A stretch of 9,237 nt of DNA from Cyanobacteria bacterium OH_PDB_112 (GCA_023457295.1 JAEWLZ010000318.1:1-9237); one strand, 5' to 3'; shown: positions 1 to 6,333, counted from the stretch's first letter. A program made the numbers and translations. Notes: generated by a model not told the origin, from the letters alone.

Positions 1-2
1 AA

Positions 3-872
3 AATATATTCATTTTTAGCGAAGACGGAACATCCAAATTAAAAGAACTTATAGAAAATGAAAATTGTACGGTCGAAGTTAAAAATATTGAAGAACTTAA
101 AGACTGTTGGCAATTTCATCCATATTTAGTGATTTTGGATTGTGCAACAGAAACTCTTAAAAATATTTGTGCGATTACAAAATTTTTAGCTCCAACATTA
201 ATTGTTTCTGAAGAAATTATTGAAGGGCTTACAATTAGAGGCGATATTTTTGATTATATTTTAAAACCAGTTAAAGAAGCTGAATTTAAAATTAGGGTTG
301 AAAACTTTTTAAAAATCAAAACTCTTCGTGAACAAATGAACCTTGCCTGTACAACAGACGAGCTTACCGGCTTACACAATAGAAAATATGTACACGAAAG
401 ACTCGAAGCTGAAATTTCTCGCGCAAAACGCTACGGATTCAAGCTTTCATGCCTTTTGCTAGATATCGACTATTTCAAAGTAGTAAACGACATTTACGGT
501 TACGACTGGGGCGATGTCTTGTTAAAACAAATCGCGGATACACTCCGTAAACACGTTCGTAAAGAGGATATCTTAACTCGTTACGGTGATGAAGAATTCT
601 TAATTATTCTGCCAAACACTGATGAAAATAACGCGTTTATTTTCTCCGAGCGCGTAAGACAAGATATCGCAAAACTGATATTCCAACCAGAAGGCGAAGA
701 AGAACCGCATCCAATTACGATTTCAGGCGGAATCTCTTGTTATCCGTTCCTTGCAAATGTCGATGAGAGCGCAAATACCCTCATCCGCTACGCAGAGCAT
801 GCCCTTTATAATGCTAAAAAACGCGGCAAAAATAAAATGGTGCAGTTTTCACAAATTAATATCGAGTTTTAA
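3..872 (+). CDS. Receiver-GGDEF response regulator (5' partial)
   Basis: This is the 3' part of a signalling protein. The frame is open to the left edge, so a GTG at 129 is not the true start. Visible residues 1-105 form a receiver-like domain: a beta-1 strand ending Ser-Glu (normally two acids), a candidate phospho-Asp at codon 138-140 (VILD), Ser in place of the usual Thr (LIVS), and the conserved Lys in ILKPV. A GGDEF domain follows, starting at DELTGLHNRKY, with DIDYFK, NDIYGYDWGD and a complete RxxD product-inhibition site (RKED, 558-569). GGDEF domains make cyclic di-GMP from two GTP. Here the signature reads GDEEF (585-599), with Asp for the second Gly, so activity is doubtful. GC rises from about 27% in the receiver half to about 40% in the GGDEF half (hand count). 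It may be a degenerate cyclase acting as a c-di-GMP sensor. The domain assignment is sure; the activity is not. Confidence 0.9.
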   Translation, partial: NIFIFSEDGTSKLKELIENENCTVEVKNIEELKDCWQFHPYLVILDCATETLKNICAITKFLAPTLIVSEEIIEGLTIRGDIFDYILKPVKEAEFKIRVENFLKIKTLREQMNLACTTDELTGLHNRKYVHERLEAEISRAKRYGFKLSCLLLDIDYFKVVNDIYGYDWGDVLLKQIADTLRKHVRKEDILTRYGDEEFLIILPNTDENNAFIFSERVRQDIAKLIFQPEGEEEPHPITISGGISCYPFLANVDESANTLIRYAEHALYNAKKRGKNKMVQFSQINIEF

Positions 873-882
873 AAATCTTTAT

Positions 883-1248
883 TTAAACAGCTTTTCGGCA
901 ACCATTTTTTACAAAGACTCCAAAGGTTTTTGAAAAATTTTGCATTGTTTTCATTCCGTTTACTAAATAATCTGACGGTAAACCAGTCATTGAACTTACT
1001 TTTCCTATAAAACCTGATAAATAAAAATTATCTATTATATTTAAAATTTTTCCCGCTATTTTGGTATGACGTGTTACGCAATCTTTTGTTGCAATTCCTA
1101 CTGCTTCTATCGTCATACTTATATCTTTGGGCATTAAACCTGTACGGGAAGACGCCCAAGCCTCAAAACCGCTTTTTATTACAGGCTTTATAATTTTTTG
1201 TTTTACTGTCTGTATTTTTTGTTTCGCCTTAAATAGATTTACTTTCAT
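883..1248 (-). CDS. Small basic protein of unknown function, 121 aa
   Basis: I do not recognise this protein. It starts at ATG 1248-1246 with a good ribosome-binding site (AGGAA, 1256-1260) seven bases upstream, which supports a real gene. The product is rich in Lys/Arg, begins with a basic amphipathic stretch (residues 1-25) and has no clear signal peptide or membrane helix. Two segments look related: SSRTGL with Pro40 and Asp42 (from residue 33) and SSMTGL with Pro91 and Asp93 (from residue 85), 52 residues apart, which suggests an internal duplication. It lies downstream of the tsf terminator on the same strand, so it is probably transcribed on its own from the 80 bp AT-rich gap, where only weak promoter-like hexamers are visible. 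It converges on the GGDEF gene with 10 bp between the stop codons and no terminator hairpin in the gap. Confidence 0.7.
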   Translation of the reverse strand: MKVNLFKAKQKIQTVKQKIIKPVIKSGFEAWASSRTGLMPKDISMTIEAVGIATKDCVTRHTKIAGKILNIIDNFYLSGFIGKVSSMTGLPSDYLVNGMKTMQNFSKTFGVFVKNGCRKAV

Positions 1249-1331
1249 TTTTCAATTCCTATTAAATATTACGATATTTTAATTAAAATCAAAGCAAAAT
1301 AAAAATTGCTATCAAATTTTTATTTTAATAC

Positions 1332-1366
1332 AAAAAGCCCTCTCGCTTTCACAAGAGGGCTTTTTT
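1332..1366 (-). terminator. Bidirectional intrinsic terminator of the rpsB-tsf operon
   Basis: A perfect 12 bp stem (AAAAAGCCCTCT, 1332-1343, with AGAGGGCTTTTT, 1354-1365) encloses a 10-base loop. The GC-rich core is flanked by A and T runs, so a U-tract follows the hairpin on either strand. It starts 23 bases past the tsf stop codon and is placed to end the minus-strand rpsB-tsf transcript. No plus-strand gene lies just upstream, so its plus-strand use is uncertain. Confidence 0.92.
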
Positions 1367-1388
1367 ATATCTTCATTTACAAAGTAAA

Positions 1389-2246
1389 TTACTGTTTGAT
1401 TTGATTCATAACTTCTTCAGCGAAGTTGTCCTGTCTTTTTTCAATACCTTCACCAAGAGTGAACTTTGCAAAGCGTTTGATTGTCAATTTGCCTGAAATC
1501 AATTGTTCAATTGTTTGGTCAGGATTTTTTACAAACGGCTGCTCAAGCAAAACTCTTTGGCTCATCAATTTATTGACGCGTCCTTCAACGATTTTTGCTC
1601 TGATTTGTTCAGGTTTGCTTGCCAAATCTTCTTTGCCCATTTCAATACGTGTTTCCTCATCAATAACTTCTTGAGGAATTTCGTTTCTGGAAACATATTG
1701 ACTTCCGCTTGATGCTATATGAAGACAAATATCTTTTGCCATAGCTTCATCAGAACCTTCAGTTTCAAGCAAAACGCCGATTTTGTTGTTATGAATATAA
1801 GTAGCAAGCGTACCTTCGTATCTTTCAAATCTTCTGATTGTGATTTTTTCTCCGATAGTTGCTGTTGCTTCTTTTACAATCGTTTCAATTGTAGTGCCGT
1901 CGATTTTAACATCATTTAAGACTTCTATATCGGCGGGATTATTTTCTACAACTGCTTGAGCAATAGTTTGAACCAATGCTTTAAAGTCTTCGTTTTTAGC
2001 AACGAAATCTGTTTCACAATTGATTTCAACAAGAGCTCCGGCGTTACCTTCTATAACACTTGCCACAACACCTTCTGCGGCAATACGGCCTTGTTTTTTA
2101 TCAGCAGAAGCAATACCTTTTTGACGAAGCAATTCCATTGCTTTTTCGATATCACCTTCTGTTTCAACAAGTGCTTTTTTGGCATCCATAATGCCCGCAC
2201 CTGTAAGTTCTCTAAGTTCTTTAACTTGTTGTGCTGTTATTGTCAT
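1389..2246 (-). CDS. tsf: Translation elongation factor Ts
   Basis: EF-Ts is the cytoplasmic guanine-nucleotide exchange factor that releases GDP from EF-Tu so it can rebind GTP and aminoacyl-tRNA. The 285-residue product has the usual full length (about 283 in E. coli). It opens with the UBA-like N-terminal domain (QQVKELRELTGAGIMDAKKA, residues 6-25), followed by GDIEKAMELLRQKG, and carries the EF-Tu-contacting TDFVAKNEDF motif at 79-88. The core domains are complete, and the C-terminal part has the conserved LEQPFVKNP and LGEGIEK segments. It starts at ATG 2246-2244 with a strong AAGGAG site. It lies 6 bp after rpsB on the same strand, the order seen in most bacteria, so the two are probably co-transcribed and translationally coupled. 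pyrH and frr, which often follow, are absent; a terminator follows instead. Confidence 0.98.
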   Translation of the reverse strand: MTITAQQVKELRELTGAGIMDAKKALVETEGDIEKAMELLRQKGIASADKKQGRIAAEGVVASVIEGNAGALVEINCETDFVAKNEDFKALVQTIAQAVVENNPADIEVLNDVKIDGTTIETIVKEATATIGEKITIRRFERYEGTLATYIHNNKIGVLLETEGSDEAMAKDICLHIASSGSQYVSRNEIPQEVIDEETRIEMGKEDLASKPEQIRAKIVEGRVNKLMSQRVLLEQPFVKNPDQTIEQLISGKLTIKRFAKFTLGEGIEKRQDNFAEEVMNQIKQ

Positions 2247-2252
2247 AGTTAA

Positions 2253-3104
2253 TTACTCCTTAGTTTTAGATTCTGTTGCTTCAACAGTTTCAGATGTTTT
2301 AGCAGTTTCTTCAACTTCAGCCGCCGCTGTTTCAACTTTGATTTCTTCTTCAGAAACATTAGCGTCAGAAGGTTTTACTGTCTGTGTTTTGGAAGTAAGC
2401 CCTTCAGCCTGTTTTGTTTCTTTAAGTTGTTTTCCTTCCAAAATAGCGTCTGCAAGTTTTGAAGCAATAAGTTTTACTGATTTAATCGCATCATCATTTC
2501 CAGGGATTACGTAATTGATATTATCGGGATCTCCATTTGTATCAACAAGCGCAATAACAGGAATATTGATTTTATTAGCTTCTTTAATAGCGATAAGTTC
2601 TTTTTTCTGGTCTACCACGAATAAAATATCGGGCATGCCTCTCATTTCTTTGATACCGCCTAAAGTTTTGTCCAATTTTTCAAGCTGTTTTGTCAAAACA
2701 GAAACTTCTTTTTTAGGAAGTCTGTCAAAGTGACCACTGTCTCTTAAAGACTCAAGCTCTCTAAGTTTGTTGATTCTGCCTCTCATTGTTTCGAAGTTTG
2801 TAAGCATACCGCCCAACCATCTTCTATTGATGAAATAAGCGCCTGCACGTCTAGCTTCTTGAGCAACGATATCCGCAGCCTGTTTTTTTGTACCTACGAA
2901 CACAACATTTTTTCCTTTTGCAGCAAAATCACGAACAACAGCATAAGCGTCATCTAAAATAGCGCTTGTCTGTTGCAAATCGATAATATATATTCCGTTG
3001 CGTTCGCCGAAAATATATTTTTTCATTTTAGGATTCCACTGGTGAGTTTGGTGTCCGAAATGAACTCCAGCCTCTAATAATTCAATCATTGATGCTACCG
3101 GCAT
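2253..3104 (-). CDS. rpsB: 30S ribosomal protein S2
   Basis: S2 is a primary component of the small ribosomal subunit, bound between head and body near S1 and the mRNA exit region. Family hallmarks are present in order: LLEAGVHFGHQTHQWNPKM (9-27), IYIIDLQQT (38-46), FVGTKKQA (69-76), RRWLGGMLTNF (94-104), a coiled-coil-like segment around 110-150, and VDTNGDPDNINYVIPGNDDA (187-206). The conserved core ends near residue 224. An acidic, Thr/Glu/Ala-rich tail of about 57 residues follows, making the protein 283 aa against about 240 in E. coli. It starts at ATG 3104-3102 with AAAGGAG (3112-3118) seven bases upstream. It is the first gene of the rpsB-tsf operon. The leader holds two hairpins that could take part in feedback control, as is known for S2 in other bacteria. 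Confidence 0.98.
   Translation of the reverse strand: MPVASMIELLEAGVHFGHQTHQWNPKMKKYIFGERNGIYIIDLQQTSAILDDAYAVVRDFAAKGKNVVFVGTKKQAADIVAQEARRAGAYFINRRWLGGMLTNFETMRGRINKLRELESLRDSGHFDRLPKKEVSVLTKQLEKLDKTLGGIKEMRGMPDILFVVDQKKELIAIKEANKINIPVIALVDTNGDPDNINYVIPGNDDAIKSVKLIASKLADAILEGKQLKETKQAEGLTSKTQTVKPSDANVSEEEIKVETAAAEVEETAKTSETVEATESKTKE
2256..2261 (-). promoter_or_regulatory. tsf ribosome-binding site inside the rpsB 3' end
   Basis: AAGGAG on the minus strand lies nine bases before the tsf ATG. These six bases are also the last two sense codons of rpsB (AAG GAG, then TAA), so the ribosome that finishes S2 uncovers or directly reuses the site. This fixes the tsf start and suggests translational coupling. 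Confidence 0.85.
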
Positions 3105-3143
3105 TATTTGTCTCCTTTACTTGTAGCGTGTGTAACTTAACTT

Positions 3144-3178
3144 CACGGATTTTTCCGTGTGTTATTGAATAGTAACAC
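3144..3178 (-). promoter_or_regulatory. Two hairpins in the rpsB leader
   Basis: On the minus strand the leader has GTGTTA...TAACAC (3178-3159, 6 perfect pairs plus 2 inner pairs including a G-T, 4-base loop). This is followed at once by CACGGA-AAAA-TCCGTG (3159-3144). The arms meet at base 3159, so the hairpins stack or compete for that base. They lie about 25 bases upstream of the rpsB ribosome-binding site and could be an S2 autoregulatory element or transcript-stabilising structures. The pairing is visible; the role is inference. Confidence 0.45.
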
Positions 3179-3206
3179 AAACACAAAAATATTACGCAAA
3201 TACAGG

Positions 3207-3235
3207 TTTAAAAATATTAACAGAGGGCATTACAA
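3207..3235 (-). promoter_or_regulatory. Possible rpsB promoter
   Basis: On the minus strand, TTGTAA (3235-3230) and TTTAAA (3212-3207) are 17 bp apart, each matching the sigma-70 consensus at 4 of 6 positions. Within the same stretch, TG-T-TAATAT (3222-3214) is an extended -10 candidate without a good -35. Either would give an rpsB leader of roughly 100 bases that includes the hairpins. In sequence this AT-rich, such matches are weak evidence. Confidence 0.3.
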
Positions 3236-3237
3236 AA

Positions 3238-3275
3238 ACAGAAAACATTTTCTTCCTATGGACGAAGTTTTCTGT
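3238..3275. repeat. Long palindrome in the rpsB/orphan divergent region
   Basis: Perfect 9-base arms ACAGAAAAC (3238-3246) and GTTTTCTGT (3267-3275) are separated by 20 bases. TTC (3253-3255) and GAA (3264-3266) can extend the pairing inward. The right arm lies in the spacer of the promoter for the 3323 gene, and the left arm lies upstream of its -35. This geometry fits an operator for a repressor, or an RNA hairpin if transcription crosses it. Confidence 0.5.
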
Positions 3276-3287
3276 GAAGTTTATAAT
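3259..3287 (+). promoter_or_regulatory. Sigma-70-type promoter for the 3323 orphan gene
   Basis: A perfect -10 TATAAT (3282-3287) follows -35 TGGACG (3259-3264, 4 of 6 consensus) with an ideal 17 bp spacer. Transcription would begin near 3294, about 30 bases before the ATG at 3323. The spacer contains one arm of the 3238-3275 palindrome. Confidence 0.55.
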
Positions 3288-3322
3288 AAATACTATATTT
3301 TGAAATAATATGGGATTATTAA

Positions 3323-3973
3323 ATGAATAATAATGAAATGAATAAAGAAAAAGCTATAGAAAAAGTAACTGAACTAATAGAACAATGCAATCAAGCCTTA
3401 AAAACAAAAAAACAATATTATTCTGGCTTTCATTCGGGTAAATATTTTGTAGATAAAAATTTGTTTGCAAAATGCATAATAGATATAAATCAATTTTTAA
3501 ATTCACATCAGGGATTCAGATTGTTTCTCAGAGAATTTACAAGTGTTAAGCCATTAGCTATGCATACCAATTATGATTTAATTAAAAAATACATGCATAT
3601 TTTAGAAAATTTAAAATATAATCTTGAAACAGATTGCATTAATTTCGAGAAAAAACAAACTCAAGCACAAACAACTCAGGTATATTCAGAAACAGGTATT
3701 GCAAATTATTATCTAAACACCACAAGTGAATTTGAGAAACCAATAGCCGTAAAACAAAATATATCCGTCTTTGAGGCACTTGAGAAAGAAATTGAAAATA
3801 ATTTTAATATTGAAGATCAAGATAAATTATTAGGATTAATCCATGCAATGGAAAAAAGCCAACACTATAAACCTACTTATATCAAACATTATAAAGAATT
3901 TATTATGTTAGCGGCAAAAAATATAAAAGAGATAGCTGAGTTTATACCCGAATTAACTCGGTTTTTAACATAA
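3323..3973 (+). CDS. AT-rich orphan protein of unknown function, 216 aa
   Basis: I do not recognise the family with certainty. The product is hydrophilic and mostly helical, without signal peptide or membrane segments. Residues 1-115 form a Lys-rich helical region containing an aromatic FHSGKYFVDK stretch (36-45). A Gln/Thr-rich linker follows (111-135). Residues 148-216 form a compact helical C-terminal module (KLLGLIHAMEK, then YKEFIMLAAKNIKEIAEFIP, ending LTRFLT). From memory, this pattern resembles the C-terminal ends of various uncharacterised bacterial proteins; I could not verify that. The ATG at 3323 has only a weak site (GGGA) upstream; a second ATG at 3338 is possible. GC is about 25% by hand count, against 40-50% in sampled parts of rpsB and the helicase. 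It is a single gene with its own promoter, between two minus-strand operons, and could be an acquired accessory gene. Confidence 0.75.
   Translation: MNNNEMNKEKAIEKVTELIEQCNQALKTKKQYYSGFHSGKYFVDKNLFAKCIIDINQFLNSHQGFRLFLREFTSVKPLAMHTNYDLIKKYMHILENLKYNLETDCINFEKKQTQAQTTQVYSETGIANYYLNTTSEFEKPIAVKQNISVFEALEKEIENNFNIEDQDKLLGLIHAMEKSQHYKPTYIKHYKEFIMLAAKNIKEIAEFIPELTRFLT
3936..3966 (+). terminator. Possible terminator overlapping the 3323 gene's end
   Basis: CTGAGTT (3936-3942) pairs with AACTCGG (3955-3961), seven pairs including one G-T, and is followed directly by TTTTT (3962-3966). The hairpin lies inside the last codons and would end transcription about at the stop codon. The stem is modest, so this is a candidate only. 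No better hairpin is visible in the 42 bp gap before the convergent helicase gene. Confidence 0.35.
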
Positions 3974-4015
3974 ATTTTGACAAACCGTCATGCTGAAATA
4001 AATTCATTATAAAGT

Positions 4016-6322
4016 CTAAAACACATCGGTCACAGGCTCACGATTAATACAATCAATCGTCAATCCTGCTGTTTTGACAAGCTTTTCAGGTACATTCGGA
4101 ATAATCGTCAACTGGCGCAATAAATCCACCGTACGTTTAAAAATCCTTATAAGGTCACCCTCTCCCAAATCGAGGGTTGCCATCATTTCGTCCCAATCTC
4201 CTCCATTGACCCAGTGTTCAATAATTGGAGAATAGAAGGGGTTTAGGTTCAAAGGAGCGTCTACATCATACTGTTTTTGGATTTTGTGCAAACGGCGTAC
4301 AATATGATAAATATCATCAATGGTTTTGCGAGTGGTTTTGCTTAGGCGGAATTTAACCCAACAATCCTTGCGAACATCCTCTGTAACAACAGCACACAAA
4401 ACTCCCGCCAACTCGTGCGGCTCAAGGTCTGTGAGAAGCCCGCTAAGAATAATTTCCGTGAAGAAAAGCTCATTTTCACCTCTAACGGCTGAAGTCATAA
4501 GTCCGTTTTCGGTCGGATAGTTGTCTTGCAAATATCCTGTTTCTTCAAGGATTGCGGCGTGATTAAGGAATTGTCGCCAATAAACATCTTTTTGATACTC
4601 AATAGTTTTTTCAAGTTTGACAAGCTTTGATTCAAAACGTGATAAAACTTCAATGTCTTTTATATGCCCGCGATATTTTTTACAGTCATTACAAGGACTT
4701 TCGTGCATTTGATTAAAAAGATCACGTGTTTTTTGCTCAAATTCCAAAACCTCAACAGCACCATGCCTGTTTGATTTGTGCGCCTGACGACGAAGAGTTT
4801 TTGTAAGATTACGATGCTCTACATACATATTTTTGTTTTTGTTGTATTGGAGCAAATCCTCTGTTTTCAAGCCAAAAGGACATTGATAATTTTTAATATT
4901 CCAAATAATTTCTTCGAATTCTCTTTTTTGCTGGTAAAGAGGTTTAAGGCGCTCAGTTGAAGAATAATAGCCAAAACTTTGCAAAATAAGTTCACGGGAC
5001 TGCTCAAGAGAAAATCTTTGAAGCAAATTAAGAACCATCGAATAACTAGGCGCAAATTTACTCTCAAGAGGATTTGAACCACTTGAAGCCAAAACCGCTA
5101 TTTCTTCGGGGGATTCAAAAGTTGAAGCAATTGTTACCACATTTCCGACTTTGTCCATTCCTCGACGACCCGCACGTCCTGACATCTGAAGAAATTCATT
5201 TGCGCTCAAAGTACGATGACCCTCATCAGAGCGTTTTGAAATTGAACTGACAATTGTTGTACGAGCTGGCATATTTATACCGGCTGCAAGAGTTTCTGTT
5301 GCAAAAACAACTTTTATAAGTCCCTGTTGAAAAAGTTTTTCGACAAGACTTTTCCAGGCGGGCAAAAGCCCCGCATGATGCGCTGCAACTCCCGAATAAA
5401 GATACTCAAGGTGTTTATTTTTTGCAAGATAGGGATTATCAACAATATATTCGTCAATAATTTGCACAAGACGCTGCTTTTCAAAATCATTTAACAAATG
5501 AAGCCCTGAACAGGTTTCCATATATGTATCACATTTTTTTCTTGAAAAAGCAAAATAAATCGCAGGAAGCATAGCTTTTTTATCCAAAACCCTAATAAGC
5601 TGAGGAACTGAGAGTTTTGCTTTTTTCTTTTTGGTATATTTTTGATTTTTGGCAACCGCACCGCAATCGGTTTTAATTTTGCTGTTAAGCTTACCGTCAG
5701 GAGTAAGAAGCGAATACAAGTCATGCGGAGAGTTGGGTGAATAAAAATAATGCCTTAAAGGTACAGGACGAAAGTCCGTAAACACCAGCTCTGTTTTTCC
5801 ATGAACCGAATTTATCCAATCGGTGAGAGCTTGAGCATTTGCGATTGTAGCAGAAAGCGCAATAAGCTGAATATTACTTGGACAGTGGATTATGCTTTCT
5901 TCCCAAACAGTTCCGCGCTGCTCATCATTCATATAATGAACTTCATCCAAAACAACATATTGAACATCTTTCATGTTTTCTTCGACTTTTCCGAAATTTG
6001 TTCCGTAAAGCATATTTCGAAAAACTTCAGTTGTCATAATTGTAATTTGCGCACCGCGATGAATAGACGTATCACCTGTTAAAAGTCCGACTTTATCTTC
6101 GCCATATTTGGCAGAAAAATCATTAAATTTTTGGTTGCTGAGGGCTTTTAAAGGTGTTGTGTAAAAAAGTTTTTTACCTGATGCGATTGCAAGCTGTATA
6201 GCATGCTCTGCAATTACGGTCTTACCAGCTCCTGTCGGAGCGCACAGCACAACACTTTTGCCGTTAGTTATATGTTCTGTTGCCTCTACCTGAAAATCAT
6301 CCAGTTTAAAATCAAACGCCAC
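4016..6322 (-). CDS. Ski2/Mtr4-like DEAD/DEAH-box RNA helicase
   Basis: This is a superfamily 2 RNA helicase of the Ski2/Mtr4/HelY type, which unwinds structured RNA using ATP in RNA processing and decay. Motifs in order are: Q-like FQ (10-11); Walker A APTGAGKT (28-35); Ia TTPLKALSNQK (55-65); Ib TTEVFRNML (97-105); II DEVH (126-129); III SAT (157-159); HHAGLLP (315-321); V ATETLAAGINMP (341-352); VI QMSGRAGRRG (379-388). The DSHCT-type C-terminal domain covers about 600-768. The 768 aa length is normal for compact bacterial members. A helical middle region carries Cys481 and the pair PCNDC (Cys544, Cys547), a possible metal site. The start is GTG (6322-6320), chosen because AGGA (6330-6333) lies seven bases upstream. 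It is 40 bp downstream of the nucleotidyltransferase gene on the same strand with no terminator between, so an operon is likely. Its exact substrate is unknown. Confidence 0.93.
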   Translation of the reverse strand: MAFDFKLDDFQVEATEHITNGKSVVLCAPTGAGKTVIAEHAIQLAIASGKKLFYTTPLKALSNQKFNDFSAKYGEDKVGLLTGDTSIHRGAQITIMTTEVFRNMLYGTNFGKVEENMKDVQYVVLDEVHYMNDEQRGTVWEESIIHCPSNIQLIALSATIANAQALTDWINSVHGKTELVFTDFRPVPLRHYFYSPNSPHDLYSLLTPDGKLNSKIKTDCGAVAKNQKYTKKKKAKLSVPQLIRVLDKKAMLPAIYFAFSRKKCDTYMETCSGLHLLNDFEKQRLVQIIDEYIVDNPYLAKNKHLEYLYSGVAAHHAGLLPAWKSLVEKLFQQGLIKVVFATETLAAGINMPARTTIVSSISKRSDEGHRTLSANEFLQMSGRAGRRGMDKVGNVVTIASTFESPEEIAVLASSGSNPLESKFAPSYSMVLNLLQRFSLEQSRELILQSFGYYSSTERLKPLYQQKREFEEIIWNIKNYQCPFGLKTEDLLQYNKNKNMYVEHRNLTKTLRRQAHKSNRHGAVEVLEFEQKTRDLFNQMHESPCNDCKKYRGHIKDIEVLSRFESKLVKLEKTIEYQKDVYWRQFLNHAAILEETGYLQDNYPTENGLMTSAVRGENELFFTEIILSGLLTDLEPHELAGVLCAVVTEDVRKDCWVKFRLSKTTRKTIDDIYHIVRRLHKIQKQYDVDAPLNLNPFYSPIIEHWVNGGDWDEMMATLDLGEGDLIRIFKRTVDLLRQLTIIPNVPEKLVKTAGLTIDCINREPVTDVF

Positions 6323-6328
6323 GTTTCT

Positions 6329-6333
6329 ATCCT
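6329..6333 (-). promoter_or_regulatory. Ribosome-binding site fixing a GTG start
   Basis: AGGAT on the minus strand lies seven bases before GTG 6322-6320. No in-frame ATG lies nearby, and the helicase N-terminal region with its FQ motif begins directly afterwards, so GTG is the best start. Confidence 0.7.

Noticed and set aside
129..872. GTG at 129 as the start of a shorter GGDEF protein
   Set aside because: The same frame is open to the window edge, and the upstream part reads as a receiver beta-1 strand leading into the phospho-Asp, so the gene begins outside the window.
860..900. Terminator between the convergent GGDEF and 121 aa genes
   Set aside because: Only short A/T runs are present and no stable hairpin could be drawn in or near the 10 bp gap.
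1249..1331. Promoter of the 121 aa gene
   Set aside because: TTGATT with TAATAT or ATATTT hexamers occur on the minus strand, but at poor spacing or match in an almost pure AT stretch; too weak to list as a feature.
2179..2514. 111-codon plus-strand reading frame opposite rpsB/tsf
   Set aside because: It is antisense to two certain genes, and its Ser/Val/Ala-rich product mirrors the low-complexity S2 tail; no ribosome-binding site supports it.
3105..3322. tRNA, small structured RNA gene or CRISPR repeats in the largest intergenic gap
   Set aside because: No cloverleaf, TTC loop or repeated spacer pattern is visible; only the hairpins, palindrome and promoter hexamers already listed.
3310..3330. 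Tiny frame MGLLNE overlapping the start of the 3323 gene
   Set aside because: Six codons with no ribosome-binding site; an uORF is possible but is expected by chance in such AT-rich sequence.
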